44,367 bases of DNA from Candidatus Calditenuaceae archaeon (GCA_025059595.1 JANXDI010000024.1:1-44367), one strand, 5' to 3'; counted from the first letter of the stretch, positions 8,039-17,129 are shown. Numbers and translations are program-made. Notes: generated from the sequence alone by a model not told the origin.

Positions 8039-9364
8039 CTAACCGCGCGGGAATGGGGATTCGATGTATTCGACGAAGAAGTTCATGGTCTTGTCGCTCC
8101 AGAGGAATTCCCTGTCAGCCCTCTGGCCCTTGTCGATTCTCACGACGCCGTCTTGGTCTCTGATGGGTTCTCCGAGGTTGCCCTCGGGTGAGAAGGGCTC
8201 GAATATCAGTTCCTTCATCTCCTCGTATCTCTGCTTAATCTCCCTCACCACGTCGGCTGGTATCGCGGGGTTAAGTGGTGCGAGATAGACCGTGCCCTCC
8301 GGCTTTCCTGCGAGGCTCTGGTCGACAGGCCTCCTCCACCTCCAAGGAGTCATGTCGCCCAGCCGCGTCCAGATGTCCACTGGCTGCCAGCTGTTGGTGG
8401 CGACCATCTTATAGAACTCTGCATAAATTGGGCCCCAGTTCACGATTTGGCCAGTAAGATGTGCGTTGGGCCCGAACTGTGTCATGTCGCTGTAGTGGCT
8501 GAAGCTCCAGACGCGCCTACCTTTCTGTGTCGTGTATTCCTCGGCGACCTGCAGGACTGTAGGCGTGTCCTCCGTGTAGGCTAGGACATCTGCGTTCTGG
8601 TCCTCGATTAGGGCTATCGCGGCCTCTCTAGCCTTGGGCGGGTCAACCCAAGAGTTTATCCAGACGACGTAGGCCTTGATGTTCTTTCCAGTCCTTCTTT
8701 TGTATGTCGCGTTGGCTCCGAGGACGAAGGCGTTTATGTGTCGAACGACCTCGGGGATTGGGAATGCACCGACGTATCCAACGACGCCTGTCTGTGTAAC
8801 GGCGCCTGCCGCGAGTCCGTTGAGGTAGTATAGCTGGTAGAACTCTGCGAATGCGGTGCTCATGTTGGGTGTGGTGGTGTCTGGCGGTGGTGCGGCGCCG
8901 CTCTTGTATCCTGAGATGTGGATGAAGTATTTGTCCGGGTTTACCCTCGCCGCCTCAACCATCGCCTCCATGTAGCCGAAGCTGCACGCGAAGATTAGCT
9001 CGGCCCCTTGGTCAAGTAGGCTTTTGATGGCTGAGGATGCCTCGGGGTCTGGGACGAGTTCGATATACGCGCTGCTGCTTCCAGGCACGGCCGCGTCTGC
9101 GTATTTTCGCCCTTGGTCGTGGGCGTAGGACCAGCCGTAGTCTTTCGCGGGGCCTGGGTAGAAGTATCCCGCCTTCACTCCCTTTCTCTCGGCTGTGACG
9201 GTCGTGGCCACGGTGGTGGTTCGAGTTACAGCAGGGGCGGCTGACTGACCAGCGAAATATCCGCCGACGCCCCCTATAACGAGGCCCGCCGCGGCTCCGC
9301 CGACCACAGCAGCCCTAGAAGCTCCGGCCAAGAATTTCCTACGGGAGATTTTTTCTCTGTTCAT
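8039..9364 (-). CDS. BMP-family ABC substrate-binding protein, Tat signal
   Basis: A 441-residue basic membrane protein (BMP/PnrA-like) family solute receptor, the class that binds nucleosides and related ligands for ABC import. The N-terminus has a twin-arginine motif (SRRKFLAG), a hydrophobic stretch and a Thr-rich linker, so it is exported folded and probably held at the membrane. The receptor core shows AGYFYPGPAKDYGWSYAHD, typical for the family. An ATG at 9388 exists, but the TATA element CTTTTTAAAT covers it, so transcription should begin near 9364 and the ATG of MNREKISRRK is the real start. It diverges from the genes for the ATPase and permeases. Confidence 0.9.
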   Translation of the reverse strand: MNREKISRRKFLAGASRAAVVGGAAAGLVIGGVGGYFAGQSAAPAVTRTTTVATTVTAERKGVKAGYFYPGPAKDYGWSYAHDQGRKYADAAVPGSSSAYIELVPDPEASSAIKSLLDQGAELIFACSFGYMEAMVEAARVNPDKYFIHISGYKSGAAPPPDTTTPNMSTAFAEFYQLYYLNGLAAGAVTQTGVVGYVGAFPIPEVVRHINAFVLGANATYKRRTGKNIKAYVVWINSWVDPPKAREAAIALIEDQNADVLAYTEDTPTVLQVAEEYTTQKGRRVWSFSHYSDMTQFGPNAHLTGQIVNWGPIYAEFYKMVATNSWQPVDIWTRLGDMTPWRWRRPVDQSLAGKPEGTVYLAPLNPAIPADVVREIKQRYEEMKELIFEPFSPEGNLGEPIRDQDGVVRIDKGQRADREFLWSDKTMNFFVEYIESPFPRG

Positions 9365-9386
9365 CGCGGCGAGGATTGTCATCGGC

Positions 9387-9396
9387 ATTTAAAAAG
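9387..9396 (-). promoter_or_regulatory. TATA box of the binding-protein gene
   Basis: CTTTTTAAAT on the minus strand is centred about 27 nt from ATG 9364 and overlaps the upstream ATG 9388. It therefore decides the start of the Tat-signal protein and implies a leaderless mRNA. Confidence 0.6.
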
Positions 9397-9517
9397 CTGC
9401 ATTTCAGGGGTGGGTAAATTATGCGCGAACCTGCAATTTTTCACGTATGTGTAAATTTTAGGGATGCTGGTAAATCTCCATTTATGAGTTGGGGAGGCGT
9501 CTATAGCGGCGGAGCCG

Positions 9518-11092
9518 ATGGCCGAGAATCTTCTGGAGAGGCTTGGACCCGCGCCTCCTCAGCAACCTAAAGTCGAGATGAGGGGCGTAACTAAGCGGTT
9601 CCCCGGAGTCTTGGCCAACGACAATGTGGACTTCACAATATATGCGGGTGAGGTTCACGCACTCCTCGGCGAGAATGGGGCTGGTAAGACAACGCTCATG
9701 AATATTCTCTATGGAATCTATACGCCCGACGCCGGGGTTATCAGGGTCCGGGGCGTCCCGGTGAGGCTGAGGAGCCCACGCGACGCCATCAGGCTCGGCA
9801 TAGGCATGGTCCACCAGGACTTCAGGCTCATAGAGGCCCACACCGTGGCCGAGAACGTCTACCTCAACTACGATGGCTTGGGCTTCATCCCCAAGTGGTC
9901 TACACTCGAATCTAGGCTCGAGGAGATGGCGGCGAGCTATGAGTGGAGGCTTAATCCCCGGGCCAGGGTGGGAGACCTTTCGCCGGGTGAGAAGCAGCAG
10001 GTCGAGCTCCTCAAACTACTCGTCCGGGGTGCGGATATTCTTCTACTGGACGAGCCGACAAGTGTCCTCACACCCATCGAGACACGGATGCTCTTCAAGA
10101 CCATGAGAAGGATGGTTGAAGAGGGCAAGAGCATAGTCCTCATCACGCACAAGCTGAGCGAGGCTCTCAGCGTAAGCGACAGGGTTACCGTGATGAGGCG
10201 CGGCAGAGTTGTCCTCTCAAAGCCCACGAAGGACGCATCGATAGACGAGCTCTCCACAGCGATGGTCGGAGCCCAAATCACTGGCAGCGGCCTTGAGCAA
10301 GGAGATTCAAATTCGCAGGACAAGTCACCCGTCCTACAGGTCATCAACCTCTCGGTCATGGGTGATGAGGGCGTCCTAGCGGTGCGGGACGTGAATCTCA
10401 CCGTCTACCAAGGCGAGATACTTGGTGTTGCTGGCGTCAGCGGAAACGGTCAGATTGAGCTTGTTGAGGCGATAGCGGGGCTTAGGAGGCCTGTCCGCGG
10501 GCGGGTGTTGATTCGCGGCGCAGACGTGACCGGTGCTTCACCGAGGAGGCTGATGGAGCTCGGCCTCACATACATTCCTCCGGAGAGCAGGAAGTGGGGT
10601 ATCGTGCCGGAGCTGAGCCTCTACGAGAACGTCGCGATACGCGTTGCAAGGTATCAGCCCTATTCGAGGATGGGAGTGATTGACTGGTCTAGGGTCATGG
10701 AGGTGGCGGAGCGCGTCGTCTCCGACTTTAAAGTTGATGCCGCCTCCATCAAGATGAGGGCAGGCTCCCTCTCTGGCGGAAATGTCCAGAGGCTCATTCT
10801 CGGGCGTGAGCTTACGACCACGAACCCCGTGCTCCTCGTCGCGGCCTACCCAACGAAGGGGCTCGACATAGCGGCCACAGACCACGTCAAGAAGATACTT
10901 TTGAGGCTTAGGCGAGAGAACGTCGGCGTCCTGATGCTTAGTGAGGATTTAGACGAGATTTTAGAGTTGAGTGACAGGATTGTCGTGATGTATGGCGGCC
11001 GTGTCGTGGGCGTGGTCGGGAGGAGCGAGGCCACGCCTGAGGCCTTGGGCGTGATGATGTCGAGGGGTGTCGCGGCGGGTGTTTCGTCGTAG
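9518..11092 (+). CDS. ABC transporter ATPase, double domain (nucleoside-type)
   Basis: This 524-residue protein has two ABC ATPase domains in tandem, like RbsA and the ATPases of BMP-type nucleoside importers. Domain 1 has Walker A GENGAGKTT (51-59), signature LSPGEKQQ and Walker B LLLDEPTS. In domain 2 the P-loop is GVSGNGQ and the Walker B region reads LLVAAYPTKGLD, so only the first site looks catalytic; this asymmetry is normal for the family. ATG 9518 follows GGAG at 9511, and a TATA-like CATTTATGAG lies at about 9477-9487. It is the first gene of a three-gene operon and couples ATP hydrolysis to import through the two following permeases. Confidence 0.92.
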   Translation: MAENLLERLGPAPPQQPKVEMRGVTKRFPGVLANDNVDFTIYAGEVHALLGENGAGKTTLMNILYGIYTPDAGVIRVRGVPVRLRSPRDAIRLGIGMVHQDFRLIEAHTVAENVYLNYDGLGFIPKWSTLESRLEEMAASYEWRLNPRARVGDLSPGEKQQVELLKLLVRGADILLLDEPTSVLTPIETRMLFKTMRRMVEEGKSIVLITHKLSEALSVSDRVTVMRRGRVVLSKPTKDASIDELSTAMVGAQITGSGLEQGDSNSQDKSPVLQVINLSVMGDEGVLAVRDVNLTVYQGEILGVAGVSGNGQIELVEAIAGLRRPVRGRVLIRGADVTGASPRRLMELGLTYIPPESRKWGIVPELSLYENVAIRVARYQPYSRMGVIDWSRVMEVAERVVSDFKVDAASIKMRAGSLSGGNVQRLILGRELTTTNPVLLVAAYPTKGLDIAATDHVKKILLRLRRENVGVLMLSEDLDEILELSDRIVVMYGGRVVGVVGRSEATPEALGVMMSRGVAAGVSS

Positions 11093-12197
11093 CCTCCTAA
11101 GCGCACTCAGGCTTCCGGTTAAGGTGGAGAGGAGGCCCGAGGTAACTCCGCGCTTCTCAATCGCCGTCACACTCGGCATGCTTCTCCTCGCATTCCTGGC
11201 ATCTGGAGCCATCTTCCAGCTTCTAGGCTTCAGCGCCCTCCACATCTACAGGTCGTTCTTCACAACACTCCTCAGCCCAATAATGCTTGAAGAGGTCTTC
11301 AGGAGGTCCGCCCCAATCATCCTCTCCGCGATAGGCCTCTGCTACTCATACCGCATGGGTTTCTGGAACATAGGAGCTGAGGGTCAGCTCTACATGGGGA
11401 TGATCGCAGCTACGGGTGTCGTGGTCCTCTACAGCGCCGGGGTCGGCCCGGGAGATGCTCTACTCCTTCCTACGGTGGTCGCGGCCTCGATGCTGGCGGG
11501 TGGGGCTTGGAGCCTGATACCCGCGGCACTTAAGACCAAGTTCAGAGCCAACGAGATAATAACGACTCTTATGCTCAACTACACCGCAATTCTTCTCGCA
11601 GATTATCTCGTCCACGGCGCTTGGAAGGACCCGGCGGGGTATGGGTTCGCACAGACAGTCCAGTTTCCAGCCGGCGCGAGAATATCGCTTCCCGGTTTTC
11701 CGGATGCGGTCGCTTATCTGGCCCTGACCGGAGCCGTCACGGTTCTAACATTCATCGTCTTCAGATATACTGTCTTCGGATTCGAGTCGAGAATAGTGGG
11801 CCTCAACATCTTCGCCTCGAGATACGCTGGCCTGCGGATAAACTCGATAATTCTCCGCGGCGTCCTAATTAGCGGAGCCCTAGCGGGGCTGGCTGGGCTA
11901 ATAGTTGTAAGCGGCCTGATTGGTAGGCTGAGGCCCGGGGCCTCGCCTGGCTACGGCTACCACGCAATCATAGCCTCGCTTCTCGGGGGCCTCTACCCGC
12001 CGGCCGTCTTCTTCTCCTCAATACTCTTCGGCATGCTCCTAACAAGCGGAGACCTCCTACAGGCAAGCATCCAGATGCCCAAGTCCGGCGTCGAGATAAT
12101 CATGGCGATGATATTCCTCGCGACCATCGTCGCGGAGTTTGTGAAGAGGCACAGGCTTAGGCTGGCGGGGGGCGTCAGGGGCGGTGGGGCGACGTGA
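11067..12197 (+). CDS. ABC transporter permease 1 (nucleoside-type)
   Basis: A 376-residue permease of the branched-chain/ribose/BMP superfamily, with about 9-10 transmembrane helices. The family landmark G-F-W-N-I-G-A-E-G-Q-L-Y-M-G is near residue 95. A short cytoplasmic N-terminus rich in Arg precedes the first helix. The GTG start at 11067 overlaps the end of the ATPase gene by 26 nt; GTG 11079 is an alternative and stands about 12 nt after GAGGGG. It should pair with the next permease to form the membrane channel. Confidence 0.9.
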   Translation: MSRRVFRRSLLSALRLPVKVERRPEVTPRFSIAVTLGMLLLAFLASGAIFQLLGFSALHIYRSFFTTLLSPIMLEEVFRRSAPIILSAIGLCYSYRMGFWNIGAEGQLYMGMIAATGVVVLYSAGVGPGDALLLPTVVAASMLAGGAWSLIPAALKTKFRANEIITTLMLNYTAILLADYLVHGAWKDPAGYGFAQTVQFPAGARISLPGFPDAVAYLALTGAVTVLTFIVFRYTVFGFESRIVGLNIFASRYAGLRINSIILRGVLISGALAGLAGLIVVSGLIGRLRPGASPGYGYHAIIASLLGGLYPPAVFFSSILFGMLLTSGDLLQASIQMPKSGVEIIMAMIFLATIVAEFVKRHRLRLAGGVRGGGAT

Positions 12198-13180
12198 CGG
12201 TAGAGTCTCTCTCGTTCTTGGAGGCGATTCTCGCGAGCGCCGTCTCGGCTGGCACAATCTACCTGATTGCCTCCGTGGGGGAGTGTATCACAGAGAGGGC
12301 GGGCGTGATTAACCTCGGGCTTGAGGGCATCATGGCGATGGGCGCGATAACATCGTTCATCTTGACGCTCGCCTACGGGCACCTCGCGGCTATTCTCGGA
12401 GCAGCACTTGTCGGCGCGGTCTTCGGCCTCCTCCACGCATTCCTCTCAGTCTCGCTGAGGCTCAACCAGATTGTCGTGGGCCTCGCGATAACTTGGCTGG
12501 GTCTCGGCCTAAGCGGGTTCATGGGGGCGCCTGAAGTTGCGAGGGAGCTCCTCAAATCCATCAACCCAGCCGTCCCCGCGTTCCTCGCCGAGCTCAAGCA
12601 GGCTCCAAGACTCCCTGAGCTCAAGATAGAGCCCCTCAACAGCCTACCAGTCCTAGGAAGGGTCCTCTTCTCTCAGAACATCCTCGTCCACGCCGGAATA
12701 ATCACCGCCCTCATCCTCTGGTTCATATTAACTAGGACGAGGTGGGGGCTGTCTCTCAGGAGCGTGGGTGAGAACCCGGCCCTAGCCGACACGGCGGGCG
12801 TAAACGTCTTCGCAGTCAGGTATCTAGCCGTGATTCTCGGCTCCTCCCTCGCAGGCGTGGCGGGGGCATACCTTTTCATAGGCTACCAGCCCTTCTGGGT
12901 CGAGGACCTCACAAGAAGCCGGGGCTTCATAGCGGTAAGCCTGGTGATTTTATCGTCTTGGAGCCCGCTCCGCGCCATAGCCGCCGCCTACCTCTTCGGA
13001 GGAGTCGAGACGCTTCAATTCCGCATACCGCTCAGAGGCTTCGGCGCCGAGACTCCACAGCTCATAATGATGCTACCCTACGTCATAACAATCGTGACGC
13101 TGATTCTGATTTCGCTGGCCAGCAGAGGCCGACTACCAGCTCCAGCCGCTCTGGGGAAGCCCTACTCCCGCGAGGAATAA
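12194..13180 (+). CDS. ABC transporter permease 2 (nucleoside-type)
   Basis: A 328-residue permease, second of the pair. It has the landmark E-R-A-G-V-I-N-L-G-L-E-G-I-M near residue 33, a basic EAA-like loop (LRSVGENPALADTAGVN), and about 8-9 helices. Its GTG start overlaps the stop of permease 1 by 4 nt (GTGA), a sign of translational coupling. Together with the divergent Tat-signal receptor this completes a BMP-type importer; purine nucleosides are the best-known ligands of the family, but the ligand here is unknown. Confidence 0.9.
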   Translation: MTVESLSFLEAILASAVSAGTIYLIASVGECITERAGVINLGLEGIMAMGAITSFILTLAYGHLAAILGAALVGAVFGLLHAFLSVSLRLNQIVVGLAITWLGLGLSGFMGAPEVARELLKSINPAVPAFLAELKQAPRLPELKIEPLNSLPVLGRVLFSQNILVHAGIITALILWFILTRTRWGLSLRSVGENPALADTAGVNVFAVRYLAVILGSSLAGVAGAYLFIGYQPFWVEDLTRSRGFIAVSLVILSSWSPLRAIAAAYLFGGVETLQFRIPLRGFGAETPQLIMMLPYVITIVTLILISLASRGRLPAPAALGKPYSREE

Positions 13181-13182
13181 GG

Positions 13183-14334
13183 CTATCTCTTCCCCTGAAA
13201 CCTCCAAACGGCCACGAGCGGAGCCACCGATGCTAGGCCTATGAGGGACAGGACGGTGTAGCTGGCCGTGAATCCCGTCACATCTATCATGTATCCGATT
13301 AGGGGTGTGAGAAGTCCGCCGCCCCCTAGAGCGACGCCGTAAATCACGCTAGTGGCGAGGCCTTTGAAGCTCGGCATAATCTCGTGCATAATCAGTATGA
13401 GTAGTGAGAAGAATGAGACGAGGCAAGCCCCCAGCACAGTCGATGCCAGAATCATCAATCCGGGCTCAAGCACCGGCAATGGCATAAGAGCAACCGAGGC
13501 CACGGCCAGCAGAGCTATCGAGACGAGATACCGCCCCTTCAGGTCTGAGAGGTGGCTCGTCAAGGGGACGCCCACAATCGCGCCCAAGAAGTGCACCGTG
13601 AGAAGCAGGCCGCCAAACTCCGCACCCAACCCCCGCGCAACAGCCAAAAGCGATATGAAGCTCACAGCCCCACTCCCAGCTATCTGAGAGCCGATACCAG
13701 ACAAAGCGACCAGAGCCGTGAAGGCAAGAACCCTCCTATTCAGAGCTGAGTCCTCCCTCCTCCTCTCAACATAGGCGCCGTCAGGCCTCGCACCCTCATA
13801 CTCACCAATCCTAAAAGTGAAATACAGAATTGTGACGACGGGCAGAGCCAGAACAGCGAGTCCTTGGAGGCCCCATGCCCCCACGGCCCAGAGGGCGAAG
13901 AAGGGGGCTAACGCCGCTCCAATCCTCCCCGCAATCATGAATATGGAGAAGAGAAGTCCGCGCCTCTCGGAGCTGTAAGACGAGTAGGCGGAGGCTATCG
14001 GGTGATAAATCGCAGAGCCTGTCCCAGCAACCGCGACGCAGAGGAGAGTAGCCTCAAAGCCGCCGACGAACCCCACCGCGCCGATACCCACCGCTCCGAG
14101 GACGAGTGAAAGCGGAAGGAGGAAGCCCGGCCTATATTTGTCGAAGACGTATCCGAAGGCCGGCTGGAGAAAGGCTGATGAGAATAGATAAGCCGCCGCA
14201 TATAGACCTGTCGAGGCGTATGTGAGGCGGTAGAGGCCTGCTAGCAAAGGGTAAAGCGGAGGAAGAACGCTTCCGTAAAGGTCGTTGAAAAGGTGGCTTA
14301 TGGAAAGTATGGTGAGTTGCCTCGCCCTACTCAT
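13183..14334 (-). CDS. MFS transporter
   Basis: A major facilitator protein of about 383 residues with roughly 12 hydrophobic helices in two six-helix halves. The loop after helix 2 reads G-Y-V-F-D-K-Y-R-P-G, the usual MFS loop signature, and the matching loop in the second half reads LTSHLSDLKGR. It converges on the permease-2 gene with a 2-nt gap. ATG 14334 is preferred over TTG 14349 because a TATA-like TTTAATAG around 14365-14372 places the transcript start at about 14343. Substrate unknown. Confidence 0.85.
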   Translation of the reverse strand: MSRARQLTILSISHLFNDLYGSVLPPLYPLLAGLYRLTYASTGLYAAAYLFSSAFLQPAFGYVFDKYRPGFLLPLSLVLGAVGIGAVGFVGGFEATLLCVAVAGTGSAIYHPIASAYSSYSSERRGLLFSIFMIAGRIGAALAPFFALWAVGAWGLQGLAVLALPVVTILYFTFRIGEYEGARPDGAYVERRREDSALNRRVLAFTALVALSGIGSQIAGSGAVSFISLLAVARGLGAEFGGLLLTVHFLGAIVGVPLTSHLSDLKGRYLVSIALLAVASVALMPLPVLEPGLMILASTVLGACLVSFFSLLILIMHEIMPSFKGLATSVIYGVALGGGGLLTPLIGYMIDVTGFTASYTVLSLIGLASVAPLVAVWRFQGKR

Positions 14335-14423
14335 ACCATGTATCCGCAAATGGCTAGGGTTTTTCTATTAAATTTATGTGGGCCGCGGTCGCTGTTCTAA
14401 GCAGTTGATAAGGCCGGGTTACG

Positions 14424-14771
14424 CTAGCCGCCCTTGAGCAGGGCCCGCACTCTGCTGAGCGTCGGCAATGAAAAAAGCCTCGGTGCCACCAGCATGAACC
14501 CCCAGAGTCCCGTTATTGAAAGCGTTATCGGGCCGCCGATGAAAAGAAGCTCCTCTAAGAGAGGCGCGAGACCACTCGCCGGGTTCCAGCCCGTCAGGAA
14601 GGGCGGATACGGAACCAACTCACCGTTAACCACGTGGTCGGCGACCAGCCCCACAGCACCTCCCCACATCAAAATCCTCAAGAGGCTGAACCTCTCCCTA
14701 AGCCTTGGACTAACCCAACCAGCAACGCTCAAGACAATCGCCGCAACCAAGGGAGTTATGAAGCAAGCCAA
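14424..14771 (-). CDS. Hypothetical membrane protein, about 3 helices
   Basis: 115 residues, beginning with TTG at 14771. The first helix is at the very N-terminus (ITPLVAAIVLSVAGWV), the second near residues 33-45, and the third near 75-95, ending with a basic tail. I do not recognise a family. A TATA-like CTATTAAAACC at about 14804-14815 lies some 30 nt upstream, which supports it as a real leaderless gene. It stands alone between the MFS and the resolvase genes. Confidence 0.6.
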   Translation of the reverse strand: MACFITPLVAAIVLSVAGWVSPRLRERFSLLRILMWGGAVGLVADHVVNGELVPYPPFLTGWNPASGLAPLLEELLFIGGPITLSITGLWGFMLVAPRLFSLPTLSRVRALLKGG

Positions 14772-14912
14772 CCTGTTCTCACCGGCCCCCTCTGTGAGAA
14801 ATGGTTTTAATAGGTTTTAGTCAGGACACGCATTTAGATTCATGATGGTGCATAGAGAACACCGAAAATTATGACGGCTGAAAGCTCCAACCACATGAGG
14901 AGCGTGAATCTC

Positions 14913-14918
14913 TTATAA
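14913..14918 (+). promoter_or_regulatory. TATA box of the resolvase gene
   Basis: TTATAA stands 26-31 nt before ATG 14944, the spacing expected for a leaderless archaeal transcript. Confidence 0.55.
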
Positions 14919-14943
14919 CTCTCCGCCTCACGCCTCTATCGTC

Positions 14944-15705
14944 ATGCCACGGAGGCCCTCCGCACCATTCCGAAGGTCCTACAGGCTCCGAATAGGATAC
15001 GAAGGCGAATACTACCTGATGAAGAAGTTCACAAGCCTGAACACGCCCGGCTACTATGCTGTCAGGACACCGGGAAGCGGGACAGGGAAGACGTTCAAGC
15101 CCGACCTCCTCGTGGTCGAGGCCGGAGAGCTCTACGCCCTCGAAGTAAAATCGACCAACAGGTCCTCAATATATGTCATGCCAGACCAGCTAGAGAGGCT
15201 TCTAAAATTCACCGAGTTCTTCAAAGTCACCTGCCCTCACTGCAGCCGGCAATTCAGCCCTAGGCCCGTCCTCGCGGTCCGCTTCCTCGGGAGGGGCTGG
15301 GTCTTCAAGGAGGTCAACGGAAAAGGGACGATACACGTCTCGATGGACGAAGGGAAGGTGGCCAGAGATAAAACTAATCAATACTCCCCGAGCGCGGATA
15401 TTCATGCTACTAAAGGGTCGGAGAGCACTCATAGCGGGGGCCACAAGCGAAATAGGCTGGGAGACCGCAAAAGTATTCGCAGAACAGGGGGCAAAGGTTG
15501 CTCTCGCGGCGAGGAGGGTGAATCTGCTGAAGAGGCTGGCATCAGAGATAGCAGAGAAGGGTGGAAAGGCAGTCCCAATTCCGGCGGACCTGACTCGGCG
15601 GCACGAGGCGGAGCGGGTTGTGAAGACCGCGAGGGAGAAGCTGGGCGGCCTCGATACGCTGGTGAGCTACGTCGGCGCCAAGCTGGAGCCGGCGACATGG
15701 TATAG
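14944..15705 (+). CDS. hjc: Holliday junction resolvase Hjc-like, with overprinted tail
   Basis: The first 140 or so residues match archaeal Hjc, the dimeric nuclease that cuts four-way DNA junctions. The Glu of GYEGEYYL, the Asp of FKPDLLVVE and the E-x-K of ALEVKS form the PD-(D/E)xK metal site. A CPHC pair follows near residue 98. Normal Hjc ends soon after this. Here the frame continues another 100 codons through the start of the SDR gene, giving a Gly/Arg/Ser/Glu-rich tail that looks like out-of-frame coding sequence. One base lost in the GGG/GG run near 15352 would explain it, because a TAA at about 15367-15370 closes the neighbouring frame. Hjc identity is solid; the tail is doubtful. 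Confidence 0.75.
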   Translation: MPRRPSAPFRRSYRLRIGYEGEYYLMKKFTSLNTPGYYAVRTPGSGTGKTFKPDLLVVEAGELYALEVKSTNRSSIYVMPDQLERLLKFTEFFKVTCPHCSRQFSPRPVLAVRFLGRGWVFKEVNGKGTIHVSMDEGKVARDKTNQYSPSADIHATKGSESTHSGGHKRNRLGDRKSIRRTGGKGCSRGEEGESAEEAGIRDSREGWKGSPNSGGPDSAARGGAGCEDREGEAGRPRYAGELRRRQAGAGDMV

Positions 15706-16165
15706 CGGAATAGACGAGACAAATCCAGATAAGGTGAGGGAGATTATGGAGACCGACTTCTTCACAGCGCTCAACCTAGCTCAGGCCGCCCTCCCAATCA
15801 TGAGCAGACAAGGAGGCGTAGCAATCTTCACATCATCCACACCCGCCATCACATGGTACCAGTACGGAGCAGCCTACTCACTCGCAAAGCTTACGATAAT
15901 AGGTCTGATGAAGGCGATAGCTGCTGAGTACAAGAGACTCAGAGTAAGGGCCTTCGTCCTCGCGCTGGGCAACATCAAGACCAGAGCAACATACAACCGC
16001 CTAAAGGCCTCAGAGAAGCGGAGGCTCGCTGAAGAGTCGCCGATGAAGAGGTGGGGCGAGCCTCGGGAGGTAGCCAGCGTTGCAGCGGCCCTCGCCTCAG
16101 ACCTCTTCAGCTACGTAAACGGACAAGTAATCGTAATAGACGGAGGAACAGTAATGCTCAGCTAA
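15404..16165 (+). CDS. Short-chain dehydrogenase/reductase (SDR)
   Basis: A 253-residue classical SDR. The cofactor motif GATSEIG is at residues 12-18, a basic AARR stretch after the second strand favours NADP, the active-site Ser is in FTSSTPA, and Y-x3-K is in [10 protein letters not shown]-terminal [10 protein letters not shown] motif closes the fold. The substrate is unknown; 3-oxoacyl-ACP-reductase-like and sugar/polyol dehydrogenase-like members look alike at this level. Its first 302 nt overlap the extended resolvase frame. AGATAAAACT near 15366-15375 could be its own TATA box. Confidence 0.88.
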   Translation: MLLKGRRALIAGATSEIGWETAKVFAEQGAKVALAARRVNLLKRLASEIAEKGGKAVPIPADLTRRHEAERVVKTAREKLGGLDTLVSYVGAKLEPATWYSGIDETNPDKVREIMETDFFTALNLAQAALPIMSRQGGVAIFTSSTPAITWYQYGAAYSLAKLTIIGLMKAIAAEYKRLRVRAFVLALGNIKTRATYNRLKASEKRRLAEESPMKRWGEPREVASVAAALASDLFSYVNGQVIVIDGGTVMLS

Positions 16166-16631
16166 TTTTACTCAGAGCCTCCGCGACTTCCTTATAGTTC
16201 GGCTCCTTCAGCGGGTCCTCGGAGACCCACGCATACCTAACGACACCCTCCCTATCCAAGATGAAGACCGCCCTCTTCGCAACAGAGTATCCCTTCATCC
16301 CCAAGAAATCATCATGCACACCACCATAACTCCTCGAGACACTTCTAGAATAGTCGGAGAGAAGCGTGTATCCAAGCCTGTTACTCTCGGCGAAGGCCTT
16401 CAGCGTGAACGGGTCGTTGACGCTTATTCCTAGAACGACGGCATCCAATTTCGAGAACTCCGAGAGACTATCCCTAAAAGTACACATCTCCTTCGTGCAG
16501 ACAGAAGTGAACGCACCCGGGAAGAAGGCCAAAACTACCTTTTTTCCGCGGAACTCGGAGAGCTTCCTCAACTTCCTGTCCTGGTCAACCAGCTCGAAAT
16601 CAGGAGCATTATCACCGACTTTGACCGGCAT
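16158..16631 (-). CDS. Peroxiredoxin (BCP/AhpC-TSA type)
   Basis: A 157-residue thiol peroxidase with the P-G-A-F-T-S-V-C active-site loop: peroxidatic C45, with a second Cys at 50. This CX4C spacing is that of the atypical two-Cys Bcp/PrxQ group. It reduces hydrogen peroxide and organic peroxides with electrons from a thioredoxin-like donor. The full thioredoxin fold is present, starting with [14 protein letters not shown]. It is convergent with the SDR gene (8-nt overlap). Confidence 0.93.
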   Translation of the reverse strand: MPVKVGDNAPDFELVDQDRKLRKLSEFRGKKVVLAFFPGAFTSVCTKEMCTFRDSLSEFSKLDAVVLGISVNDPFTLKAFAESNRLGYTLLSDYSRSVSRSYGGVHDDFLGMKGYSVAKRAVFILDREGVVRYAWVSEDPLKEPNYKEVAEALSKIS

Positions 16632-16725
16632 AAAAAGCCCCTCAAACCAGCATAATTTCTACATTTCCAACCTACCTGACCTCGACAATAACCGCCCCGA
16701 CAACCGCGGAAGTCCAAGGCCTATC

Positions 16726-16733
16726 TATATATG
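16726..16733 (+). promoter_or_regulatory. TATA box of the atpK gene
   Basis: TATATATG is centred about 33 nt before ATG 16763, predicting a very short leader. Confidence 0.55.
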
Positions 16734-16762
16734 GGAGCAGCTATCCTTAGAGCCGAGGCACT

Positions 16763-17059
16763 ATGCACATTAAAGCGCCCCTCATGAGCGTCGCGCTGCT
16801 AACCTTTTCGCTGCTCCCGGCCGCATTCGCGGTTGAGGCGCCATCCGACATCTTCAGCAAAGTCTTCGCCGCAGCCATAGCCTTTAGCGCGGCGGTCCTC
16901 GCCTCAGGCTTCGCAATCTCCCGCGCAGGCTCAGCGGGCCTCGCAGCCTCAGCCGAGAGGCCAGAAGTCAGAACAGTAGCCATAATCATCGCAGCATTCG
17001 GAGAAGCCCTCGCCATCTACGGAATCGCGATAGCATTCTTCATACTTGGAACCTCCTAA
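16763..17059 (+). CDS. atpK: A-type ATP synthase subunit K (c/proteolipid)
   Basis: A 98-residue proteolipid: a cleavable-looking N-terminal signal (ALLTFSLLPAAFAVEA) followed by the two-helix hairpin of the rotor ring. Helix 1 is Ala-rich with G-F-A-I-S-R-A-G-S-A-G and helix 2 carries the ion-carrying Glu in A-A-F-G-E-A-L-A-I-Y-G. It forms the membrane c-ring that moves protons or sodium ions. No other ATP synthase gene is in this window, so the subunit is encoded apart from the rest. Confidence 0.93.
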   Translation: MHIKAPLMSVALLTFSLLPAAFAVEAPSDIFSKVFAAAIAFSAAVLASGFAISRAGSAGLAASAERPEVRTVAIIIAAFGEALAIYGIAIAFFILGTS

Positions 17060-17129
17060 AACAGAATCAACGGCACAACTCCGTGAATCAAAGTCAAAGT
17101 AATAAGAAGCTTCTCCTACCCACTATATC

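Noticed and set aside
9518..11092. Second ABC domain lacks a normal P-loop Lys and Walker B acids
   Set aside because: This degenerate second site is usual for the double ATPases of ribose/BMP-type importers, so it is not a special feature of this gene.
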